Shown here piece after piece: positions 34,901 to 46,900 of a stretch of 64,000 nucleotides of DNA. How positions within the stretch are numbered: position 1 is the stretch's first letter; each line of letters opens with the position of its first letter. Origin of the DNA: Diphasiastrum complanatum (lineage: Eukaryota > Streptophyta > Lycopodiopsida > Lycopodiales > Lycopodiaceae). Under the pieces are notes generated by a model. The model had not been told where the DNA came from. It ran no database searches and saw nothing but the letters and a program-made list of their open reading frames with translations. Both the position numbers and the translations under genes were made by a program. Location: NCBI GenBank assembly GCA_029204225.1, contig CM055092.1, positions 77,314,261-77,378,260 on the forward strand. Reading direction: 5' to 3'.

Positions 34901-37900
34901 TTGGTAAACCTCGATTTAACGATCCTTTCTATCTCTATTTTCAATTCTATAACAGTGGTATCAGAGCAATGGCTTCTACTTCTACTTTTCATGCGAAAAT
35001 AACGATCCTAGATGGATCCAACTATCCTGCATGGAGATCAAATACTCGACTGATCTTGCAAGCTGAGAAGCTGTGGCCTTATGTTGATGGGACCATTCCC
35101 AAACCGCATGTACCTGATGTAATAAATACAACAGCTTATGAAGAAGATTTAAAAGATCTTCACGCCTGGTTGCATGCAGATTTGAAAGCTAAAGTAATTA
35201 TTTCCCAAACCTTTTCGGAGCATATCTTTTTCACTGTTGCCGATTCTGCTACAGCAAAGGAGATGTGGAATGAACTTGCTCGAAGATTTGAGTCCAAATC
35301 ACAAACTCAAATCTTATATCTGTTTGAGCAACTTAATAGTTTAAAGTGGGATGGAATTTCAGAGTGTGATACTTTTCTTTTCAAGTTACAATCTATGTTT
35401 AGTGCTCTACAAAGTGCAAGTAGAATAACTCCCAAGGAGGAGAAACTTACGTACCTGCTGCAAGCACCACCACCCTCCTACATCTACATGCGACCTGTTC
35501 TTATAGGTAAATCCTTTGAAGAGGCCATTCAAAGCCTTCGAGAGGAGTATCTCATGCGGCAAGGAAGTTCACCTTCTCAAGGAGGAGCTAAAGCTTTATA
35601 TGCGAAGAAAAGAAAGGGCAAGACAAAAGGACGCGGAAACCAGTTTCAAGCTGCTAGCATGCAAGATCCAAACAATAAAGATTCCAAAGGGGAATCATCT
35701 GAGCCTAAGTCAAAGAAATCTGCAATTATTGTAAAAAGCCAGGACATACTCTTGATAAATGTTGGGCAAATCCTAGAGTAGCTTGTAGACATTGTGGCAA
35801 AACTGGTCATTCATCTTTCAAATGCTATTCTAGGCCTAACAATAGTAAAGCCAATGTTTATCAAGAGGAACAACTTTCTTCTAACTCAAGCAAAGAGGAA
35901 AACAATCTAGCTGCTGCTTTTGTTTGTGTAGAAGATTGTTTTAATTCTACTGATAACACTTTTGCAGTTGTGATAGATTCTGGAGCTACTGCTCATATCA
36001 TCTCTAATAGAGCTATGTTGTCTAGTTATTCTCCTAGTTACACTCAGAGATATGTCATTTTAGGAGATGGTAGTCAACATGATGTTTCAGGAATAGGAAG
36101 CTTGAGTTTACTCACAATTGAAGGTTCTAAAGTTTTTCGAAATGTATTGCATGTACCAACCATGCAAAAGGACTTATTGTTAGTAGCCCGCATGACAGAT
36201 GTGGGCATCAAAGATCTGTTTCTTGACAATGATTGCAGGCTAAAGGACACAAAAAGTGGAAAGCAACTTGCAACAGGCTCACGGAGGGAGAACCTGTATC
36301 ATGCAAAAGTTCTTATTGCATGTGACGAAGTTTCAGCCGTCGAAGACAAGATACATGCATTATGGCATGCTAGGCTCTATCACATGAGCATGCGAAGCAT
36401 TCTTGATGCAGCAAAGAAAAAGTTGTTTGAAGGGGTTGATTTTGACATCAACTTTCCCACTTCATATCATCCACGTGATTCTTGCATGCTGGGCAAGATG
36501 ACTCGCTCTCCATTCAATAAGGAAGGCCATAGATCTAAAGAACTTCTTGAATTAGTTCACTCGGATGTTTGTGGACCTTTGCCTGTTAACTCTATTGGAA
36601 GTGCACATTATTTTGTCACATTCATTGACGATTTTAGTCGATTAGCAATGGTCTATTTTATTGCTAATAAAAGTGACATTCTTTCGAAATTTAAAGAATT
36701 TCTCAGTCGTGTGCACTCTAAGACTTCAAAGAGAGTTAGACAACTACGTTCAAATCGTGGTGGCGAATATATTTCTGCAGAATTTCAAGAGTTCTGTACC
36801 AGCAATAATATTCTACATCAGTTTACGGCTGTGTACACCCCTCAGCACAATGGTGTTGCAGAACAACGGAATCGAACTCTTGTTGAGGCAGCACGCTGCA
36901 TGATGATTAATGCAAAGTTACCTGCTAAATTTTGGGCGGAAGCAGTTAATACTGCTAATTACTTGCAGAATCGTACTTTACAATCTCTAGATAAGGAGAA
37001 AACTCCTTATGAATGTTGGACTGCGAAAAAGCCCAAGTTAACACATGTTGAATTTTTGGATGTCTAGCATATTTATTTGTTCCTAAAGTTAAACGCAATA
37101 ATCTAGACAATACTGCTATGCCAGGAATTCTAGTTGGATATGATGCAATCTCAAATTATTATAAGATTTACATTCCAGCTACAAAGAAATTTCATTTTTC
37201 TAGAGATGTACGCTTTGATGAATCAAAGTTCATAGATGATCCTATATTCCAGAAAAAGGAAGAAGCAGATGTTCTAGGATATGATGTTTTCAAACTGTTT
37301 CATGCTACCCCAGAAGAGCATCCTATTGTTCCAACTATGCATGGACCTCTTCTTGATGAAGAAGAAGAAGAAGAAATCATTGAACATGCAGGTGAGGAAG
37401 AAGAAGAATTTGAAGATGAGGAAGCTGCTACATCACGGCCAAGGAAAGAAAGATGAGAGCCAGCTCGCTTCCAAAGAGAATTGATATTTTGTGGAAGCTC
37501 CATCAACTTATGAAGAAGCAATGCAAAGTAAAGAACAAAATCAATGGCGCAAGGCTATGGATGAAGAGATGGAGTCCATGTATTGACACCAAGTTTGGAA
37601 GCTGCAGCCTTTACCACCAGGAAGAAAGGCCATAGATTGCAAATGGCTCTACAAACTTAAATTTTCACTCGAAGGTGATATTACATGCTTCAAGGCTCGC
37701 CTTGTAGCAAAAGGTTATTCTTAAAAGTTTGGAGTTGACTACTTTGATACCTTTTCTCCCGTTGTAAAGCAAGCTAGCATACATTTGTTAGTTGCTTTGG
37801 CCGCTTATTATGATCTGGAAATGCATCAAATAGATGAGAAAATAGCATATTTATATGGCACACTTGATGAAACTATTTTTATGAAGCAGCCATCAGGCTA

Positions 37901-40900
37901 TGTGAGTAGACATCATCCTAGTTGGGTTTGCTTACTTTTAAAAAGTATATATGGTTTAAAGCAATCTGCTAGGCAATGGAATAAGAAGATAGATCAAGTC
38001 CTAAGAGCGTTGGGGATCATACCATTCAAACCTGATGGTAATGTTTATTTCAAAAGGGTGAATGAGTATTATGTATTATAGTTGACAGTCTATGTTGATG
38101 ATTCATTGTTGATAGGAAATTCTACTCCTTTCACCAATCATTGTAAGAAGTTAATTGGCTCTAACTTTGATGTTTCGGACCTTGGAGAGGCAAAATTTTG
38201 CCTTGGAATTCAAATTCATCATGACAGGGTAAAAGGCACCATTGCACTTCATCAACAACATTATATTTTGAAGATCCTGAAGGACTACAATATGTTGGAG
38301 TGCAAAGACAAAGACATTCCTATGCTACCTGGAGCCAAATTATCCAAGGAAGATGGAGCGAAGACTGAAGAGGAACATGAAGAAATGTCCAAGATTCCTT
38401 ATCACAATTTGATTGGATCTTTAATTGATGCTAGTTGGGCTTCTAATGTGGATGATTATAAAAGCCTTACAGGAGGATGTAGTATACTTTCAGGGGCAGC
38501 CATCACATGGATATGCAAGAAGCAATCTTTTGTTGCTCAATCCTCTTGCGAAGCGGAATATATCGCAGCCTCAAGAGTTTCTAATGAAGTAGTTTGGCTA
38601 CGATTCATGCTTGAACATCTACATCAACTTGATGAAGGCCCAAGTTCTTTATTTATTGACAACACTTTTGCTATTGTACTTTCAAAAGATGCTGTATTTC
38701 ATGGGAGGACCAAACATATTCATATCAAGTATCATCATTTGAGAGATCTAGTCAAGAAGAAGATTATCTCCCCTATCTTCATTGACTCAAGTAACATGGT
38801 TGCAGATATTCTTACAAAGCCACTCCATGCAAAATTATTTCATCGTCATTGGAAGTAGCTTGGAGTATGTAAAATTGACCAAACTTAGGAGGGGGTTTAA
38901 GTTTGATCAATTTCACCATGTATTTTAGCGCCATGGAATTTTAATTTACGTTGTATTCTCTCAAAGTTTAAATAGGCTTACCAAGTTTGTAAACATTATA
39001 AAAATATATTGTAAAGGTTTTAAAACCTTGAGTAGGCCCATAAGTTGTATATGGGGCCCTAGGGGCAATTTTACATGCTATCAACTATATGTTGGAACTA
39101 TATGAATTTTTTCATGTTGTAGGAGGGCGCATTTTTCCTATATAGGAAACTTGTGTACCAAGGCAAATCATTGCATGAAGAGGGAAAGTGCATGCTTAGC
39201 ATGTGGGACACCTATTTCACCTACTTTTGACACTTGGAAGCCATGTACATCACATATCATTTGTTTCCAATTTATAAATGATACCTCCTCCTAGATGGGC
39301 GCACTTTTGGAGAGAGAGAGATTTCTTCTCACATATGCTCTTGTGATTTATTTTTTGTGGTAGAATCTCTTGCTAATTAATGCTAGTGTAATCCTATCCT
39401 AGATTGGTGTCTTGTTGGATCTGATTTATTGCTTTGTATTCTTGCTGATGTAAAGTTCCCCTTGCTGGAAATTCATGGACAGCAAGCATTCGTGATCCAA
39501 TCGACCCAATTGGAGGAGCAATTTCCAGGACTAATGATGTTAGAATGCTCCTTACAGCATATACTATCATTTTAGTTTGTGTAGCAAGTTTCTGACGGAA
39601 GTTTCAAGCAAATTTCTGCTCGCATCCTCTTCATCTTGCTTGCTGCCCTCCATAGCCAGCAGATCCGATTACTTCAAAAGTTTGATCTATTCATTGCATG
39701 TCGACCAAACTACAATTTGCTAGCAACTTCCGTTTGCATGTGCAAGTCCTAGTCCATGCATGTTGCATGCATGCCTCTAGAATTCTTCAGATTGCTTGCA
39801 TGTTTTCACAATTGCTTGCATGTTGATTGCATGTCACTGTATTTGCTTGCATGTTGATTGCATGTTGCTGATATTGATCTATTTTGAGTTGTAGAAGACC
39901 ATCGAGGATTCCTAGGTTAGTAAACCTCGATTTTAACGATCCTTTCTATCTCTATTTTCAATTCTATAACAAAAAATAATACAATGTTAATGGAATGCTA
40001 CTTCATTATGCTAACATAGAATAGAGCATATAGGCATTCATAATGTGTACAATACGGCTTTCAATTTAGGGTTTCCTCCCATCTTATAGAAATAATGTTG
40101 ACATGGTATTGTAGGTTGAAGAGATTTTCCTTATATTGTCCTTGAAATAGGAAACAATTGGCAATTCAATTCCTTGTGTGGGATCTTGGCTAGCATGTAG
40201 CCTCAACTTGTTAAGACTCTAATGCGAATATTCAATTAGACATACCAAACCCTTCTTATCTGAAAACAGAATGTTGCTTACCACTTTCAGTCTTGGAAAT
40301 TTTTAGACGTTCTTGCAAAAAGAGAATGTCAACAATTTGCATGAAATTGTGAAAAGAATCGGAACGCTAGGAATAGGGATGGGTTGGTTGACCATTCATG
40401 CAAGTAACTACGACAATACTGAGGTTTAAAATGAGGATTTGGGCTATGAAGGTTAAGAAGACAATGGCATAGCTTATGGTTAGGAAAAGGCGGATATAGA
40501 AGTGCATGACAATAATCTTAGGAACAACCTGGAGTAGAAAACTTCTTGGGAAAAAAGTGAGGGATTAAGTGGTGAAAAATCTCAATTCAAGACATCCAAA
40601 TAATTTTCATTCAGGCCAATGAGCGAATCATGTACACTTATGAACTTGTTATTGTCCACATAATTGTTGGAAGAAGGAATAGCATTTTGCAAAAATTACA
40701 ACTTAAAGCCAAGCTTGGGATTCAAACTAGAGATAATATCATTTCAAGCATGCATCAAAACAATTTTGACATCAAACCAATCAGCACCAAGGATAAGGTC
40801 ATAGCGCTCCAGAGGAATGATATAAAGATCTGCCTATCTAGAAAAATCACCGATGCGGTAGGATAATCCCTGAAACATCTGAGAACTAGGAAATGAGTGA

Positions 40901-43900
40901 GAACTGGCAACCTCAACTGTGAGAGGCTGTGGAGCAGGAATAGGTGAAGCGCGTATCCGGCTGAGAACATAACTGCTGATAAAGGAATGAGTGCTGCCGG
41001 TATCAATTAAAGCAATATACTCACGACCAGTAATGCGCACACGTAGCCGAATGGAGCGAGGACCGGGGCACCCTGTCCAGGTAGCATAAGCAAGCTGAGC
41101 ATGGCAAGTAGCAGGAAGTAAATCAGTAGAAGGCTCTGGAGATAGATCAGGCTCATCAGATATATGAATGTAGATATCGGACTCATCTGGGGTAGTGCCC
41201 TCATGGTAGAAAACAACAGTAGAAGTAGGCAAGGGCTGGCGGCAATCACGGGCAATGTGGTCAGGACTCTTACAACGAAAGCAAAGACGCTTCTGCTAAA
41301 TGTCAGCGAACTCTGCAGACGTGTAACGTCGGACAAAAGCAGGACGAGGAGGCAGAGGGCGAGGAGCGGGAGAAGTAAGAGAAGAGGTCAGGACGACAGT
41401 GGATGGGGCAGATGGGGCCGGAAATGGTAGAGGTGAAAGAGATGGACGGGGTCGGGAAAAGCGAAAGGGAGCAGAATCAAGGTACTTATGCTGTAAAGTA
41501 CTAGCAAGGGACATGGCCTCAACAAGTGTGGGTGGACGGAAAGAAGAGACATCGTATCGTAGAGCACCACGAAGTCCAGCAATGTAGCGAGAAATAAGCT
41601 CGGTGGGCTGAAGATCTGTAAAGAGGTAGAAAAGGTCCATAAACTGATCTGTATAGGAAGAAAGATCACCAGTCTGAGTAAGACTACGGAATATATCACG
41701 CTGGCAGCTCAGCCACTGAGGGTCAATCATAGCATGATGAAGATCACGACGAAAGGTAGGCCATAACTGGAGACCGTCCCGATCAGGGTCAAGCCGGTAG
41801 ACCCGCCACCAAGTGGCAGCACGTCCATCTAAATGTAAGGCGGCTAACTGGATCTTCTGAGGATCAGTCTTAGGGTAAATCGATCACGAAAATCTCGAGC
41901 AAAATGTGGCTCAGGAGCTAGATGTCGTGGAAAATGTGACTCAGGAGCTGTAGGACGTGGAAAACCGGGTGGTGGGTTAGGTGGAAAATGAGGCCCACCG
42001 CCAAAGGAAGTAGACGAGGATGGAAGTCCAAATGGAGACCCAAATGATGAATGAACAGGGGCTTTGCCAGGTCCATGTGGCTGTAAGGAATCAATCTGTG
42101 ACTGCATAGTGGCAAAGCCGGTCTGTAGAGTGGTAAAACCGGTCATCATTTGGTCGAAACGACTACTGAGGAGAGTAAGAGAGTCATGCATATCAGCAAA
42201 CTGTTCATTTAAAGGTCTGGAATGACTCGCAGGTGTAGTGGGTGAGCTAGTCATGAGGAAGAAAAAGTAAGTGAGAAAAGAATGTGCTAAACAATTGGAC
42301 GAACTGAAGGAGAGGACATAAGTCGTCACAAAAAGCACGCCAATGAAAAGACACAATAGAACTCGCGATGTAAGATGAACGGAAAGGACAACTAAGTAAG
42401 AAATACCTCGTAACCGCAACTGGAAGTGAGCTGAAAAATAGCGGCGATATGTCGAGGTACCGGGAAGCCTCCAAAAAAAAATGCTCCGACAACGTGGAGT
42501 AAACGGTGGGTGGGTAAAAGTATGGGAAACAATAATGGACTATGGGGCTGGAAAGGGAGCAGCCAAGGAAAGGAAGTGATAACAAAAAGGAGGTATGGGC
42601 AGCGAGGAAACAAGGCTGAAAAATCAGAGATCGCCCTTCAAGGGTAAAAAAACGTTTGCGATAAAGACGGGGAGCAATCCCGATGCGCGATGAAGTTGGG
42701 TGGGAGTGGCTTTCTAAGCATCTAGGTGTGTTTGTATTGTCCGGGTAAGGGTTGCGAACACAGACAGCAGTGTAGGAGGGTGAGCTGAGATTGAGGCGGA
42801 TGTAGGGCGCTAGTTATGGTGGAGTGTGGGCGTCCAAGAGAGGTAGTAAACGGCAAAAAAAAAATTGGATCAAAAAGATGGGTTGGTAGGGCGCTAGGAG
42901 TGGCTGATGGAAGGTGGCGAATAGGGGCAGCAAAAAGCGGAAATTTTCAGCAAAGGAAGGAGCAGTAGGGCACTGGTCAGCAAGCATGAGGGCGCCCAAT
43001 AGGGCAGCAAATAGGAGGCAGTAGGGCGCCCAAAATAAGGGAGGAAAAAGGCTGAAAATGCAGCAGTAGGCAGCCAGCAAGAGGGTGCTAGAAATGGGCA
43101 GCAAGTGGGCGCCTGTCCTCCTCCGATCCGTCGTGAAAATCTGCAAGACAAGTGTGGAGAAATGCTGAAGATCTGGCTAAAAAATGGTGAAGATCCAAGC
43201 TGAAGATGGGCGCCCTCCTGTGAGAGAAAAATCTGCTCAATGGAGATGCTCAGGAAAGTGCTCTGATACCAAGTTATGAACGTAGCCACGGCTGATCTAG
43301 ATTTAGTCTATGAAAGCATCACATAAGCAAGACTTAACCCTAGAAAGCAGGAGAGAGAAAGCTTAAAGAGACTAAAGAAGGAGATCATATCATAAGCCAA
43401 GTAACAAATGACATAGAATCCCTACTTATAGCCAAGAGGAAGCCCTAAAAGGAAGCTTCCAGTGGCTAGGGCCAAACTGAGAGGGAAAATAGTGCGCCTT
43501 CCAAGAAGGCCCCCACTCTCAGTAATATGACCAAATAACCAATATAGTGAATCATAGGGCCCAAGGCCAATAATATGGTCTAAATGTCAATAATAGGGCG
43601 GCCCAAGGCCAACCATATAGTCTAAATGTCAAATAATGAATAAAAAAGGGCCCAAAGCCTACCTATGCATAAAGTAAAGTAAATGTAAATGGACATGGCG
43701 AATGTAATGAGCCGAGTCCATAACTTTCCACTACTTGGATTATTCAAGCTTTCATTCTATTTGCTAGTAAGTTCAATTTTAACTATCCTAAAGAATAGGG
43801 TTGTCATATCTTGTATGAACTATTTGGTTCCAGCTACATGATTTTCCGCACCTACTCCCATCACACACATAAGAACACATACCAAAAAAGATCAACTACC

Positions 43901-46900
43901 ACTAGATGTAGAGATGTATGTTTTTATCGTGTCTCTTTTTTAGAGGAAGTATTGTCACATGGATAGTGCAACCAAATCATGTTATTTGATATTCAATGTA
44001 ACTCTATTTAATGAAATTCTGATTAATAAGAATTAAAAAGGCTATAAAATTATCCAAATAGATTAAATCTATCAACTACATTCCATGGTTGACAAAGGGA
44101 TAGTTAGAAGAGAGAACCAGCAATTAGTTACTTTCAATAACATCATCACCATCAAAATAGTACAATATTTTCTTGTTGTTTGCATTATGCATTTGTAGAG
44201 ATCACACAAGTTAACATATGAATGATACGATAACTAATCTAATGCGTTTCTATATCGTTCGTAACCACTAACCTTGTAGTCAAGTCCATCACCACAGTTA
44301 AAGACAACACACAACAAGGCCATTGATTTTGCTAGATCTTTGGTTGTTTCTGTCTTGCCAGTTCCTGCTGGTCCAGCCGGTGCGCCACCAAGATGGTAGG
44401 TCAATGCTGTGGTGAGAGTCATATAACATCGATCTGTTAAGGATGTAATGACAAGCCGTCCATTCAATCCCATGTACTCATAACCATAGCGGAATTGTCC
44501 AGTACACTGCCTACAAATTCACAACACCATTCATTTGTAACTTGCAAAAGTGAAAGTCCTTGATTTTGATCAATTCTTGACTAGAAATCATAACCCTTAC
44601 ATGATACAAAAATCACATTACCTTTTTTCTGAAGATTTGAATATGTATCAACATTCTAATGACATATTCAAAGGAAATGAAATCTCACAAGTCACCTAAC
44701 AATGATGTCATCAGCTACTCGATCCCAATAAAAGCGCAGTTGGCTTTCCCAAGCAAATTCCCTATGATCAAGTATGCTATCGCGCACAAATGTATCTATG
44801 ATATCTCTTGCATGTACTTCGATAATAATTAAGGCATTCACCTGTTAAAAACATGTAGCCACACATAAAAAAACTAAAAACAACCTATTGAAGGTATGCA
44901 TCTCACAAAGCAAAGAATTCCTTAGATAAACATGAAATTGTACAATGATTTAAATTCTTTCTTCTCCAAGACAAACATTAAAGAACATGTGGTTGACAAG
45001 ATTCTTCAAGGTACATGATAAGCCCATTGAAGAGATTCTACTTAAGCACAAACAAAAGCTTTTCTATTGAATCTATAACTCTAAAAAATCTCACCTATAT
45101 TGACATAATGGTTACTAACATATTGAAACCATCGATAAATTCATAACAACATATTTGAAAAAAAGAAAATTCAAAAGTTATTCATAATATATGATGCATA
45201 CTATGTTACCTTTACTACTATCTCGTATTTGAGTATCGTTGGTTGAAGAGTGACTTAAAACTATTTGTAGATTATATCTTCTAACACATAACTTCAAAAA
45301 GTACAAATAGAAAAAACCTGCACTATAAAATGATGGGTTTAATCAAGAGCATGCACAACATTGCAACTATTCATCATATACGTGAAATCATCCTGAAAAC
45401 GCAATGCTGAAAATGGTTCCTGAAAACGCAATGCTGAAAATGGTGACAATAATGTACCTGAGGAAGAACTATACCTAGGAACGTGTTCCTAGGGACGATT
45501 CCCAGGAAGAACTATACCTAGGAACACGTTCCTAGGACGATTCCCTAACATTCCTACGAACTATGCTTGAGATAGAGATATCCAATTAATGAGCCGTTTT
45601 GCAAAACACATAAAATCTCCCTATTTTGAACAAACTTTTGAGCTTCAAGATCTTTTCATAGAAAACTTCAATTAAAAACCTTGGAAGTGCAAAACCTCTC
45701 TTCTTCAAGTATGGAATACTAAGATCTAGATGAGATCTGAAAGAGAATCTTTTAGAACAAAAGTGGAATATTCCAAGTTGACCATCGTTTGACTTTGCAA
45801 TCACTTCACTTCTAATAAGTAAAAAAGGATAGAAAGTGGATCTTTAGACTTGTAAGACAATATAGAATACGTAGATCCCCTCAAATGTTGAACAAAAGGG
45901 TGCTATCCACATAATATAAAAGTACCCCTTTTGACCAGATTTTTGGTTTTGCAATTATTTTTGAAAGAGAACTTTGATCAATGTGTGCTCTACTTCTGTA
46001 GGTGTGCCTTGATCTTGTGCTCCCAAGAATGTAACTATCTCCAATTTTTGTGGCAAAAAATGTGAAAGAGACGGCCTTCTTCAAAATCCAAAAAACAAGG
46101 TTTTCGATATTAGGGTTCTCAAAAAACGGCTAGCAAGGAACAACACTTCTCCAAGGGCACCCAAAAAGACCAATGCAGCTAAAAAATATTTTGATCCATA
46201 GTTCCTAGGAATGGTATGGAACCGTTCCTAGGAATAGACCCATACCATTCCTAAGGTACCTTAGGAACCATCCTAGGAAACATTCCTAAAAGAAATAAAT
46301 AAATAAATAAAAACCTATTATTTGCAAAACATGGTGTAGGTAAATCCGTTAGAAAAAGGAATAAATCATTGGGTTTTTGCGCATAAAAAATGGGTAGGTT
46401 TATGTTTCAATGCAAGGTTCATATTCCTAAGTTGAAACCTAAGTTAAAGATGCTCTTAGAAATAGGAACAAGAACAAGAATAGGAATAGGAACAAGAACA
46501 AGAATCACAGTTGCAGCGGATCGTGATCCACTGCAAAAATGTTCCAAATTGCGCGATCCAGAATGTCAGCGATCCGCGACCCGGATGATGATTTTTTTTT
46601 TTTTTGTGAAAAATGACTAACGGCCATTTTTTTTTTTTTTGAGTTTAATACTAACTAAAACCTAATTGAATGGTGGATTTGATGGAATGATTACAATCCA
46701 AGATATATCATAGTTCAATCCATAGTGTCCCCTGGTACCGCTGTTATGGTACAACCGGTACCATAATAGTGGTACCGCCGGTACGGTACCGCCCTGGGAT
46801 CCACGGTACCAGGGTAGGACCATAATATAAAAAATGAAAAAAAATAAAAAATAGAAAAATTCCCGTGTTATTTTCGCAAAAAAAAAATAAATAATTAAAT

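Larger units (their letters stand above)
33869..39971 (+). mobile_element. Ty1/copia retrotransposon with paired LTRs, inactive
   Basis: LTRs of about 1.08 kb (33869-34954 and 38894-39971) are nearly identical, with small indels such as TCC repeat loss and few substitutions. AAAAA flanks both sides, a weak target duplication because of low complexity. The primer site TGGTATCAGAGC is at 34956, and a purine tract AGGAGGGGG precedes the 3' LTR. Gag, protease, integrase, RT and RNase H are present in copia order with three frame breaks, an in-frame TAG and one internal deletion. It lies in the intron between the Walker A and Walker B exons of dynein, antisense to the gene. Confidence 0.9.
40745..43726 (-). 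mobile_element. Truncated Ty3/gypsy element: LTR, leader, gag, protease
   Basis: On minus: an LTR-like block 43726-43272 (ends GTCCATAAC and GTTATGAAC on plus), a primer site TTGGTATCAGAGC (43271-43259), a leader of 1 kb, gag from 42254 and protease to about 40745. RT, RNase H, integrase and the second LTR are absent. The LTR ends resemble those of the LARD-like element, so the two may be related. Confidence 0.7.

Noticed and set aside
42814-43289. Leu/Ser/Phe-rich minus-strand ORFs
   Set aside because: They occupy the untranslated leader between the primer site and gag of the truncated gypsy element and have no motif.
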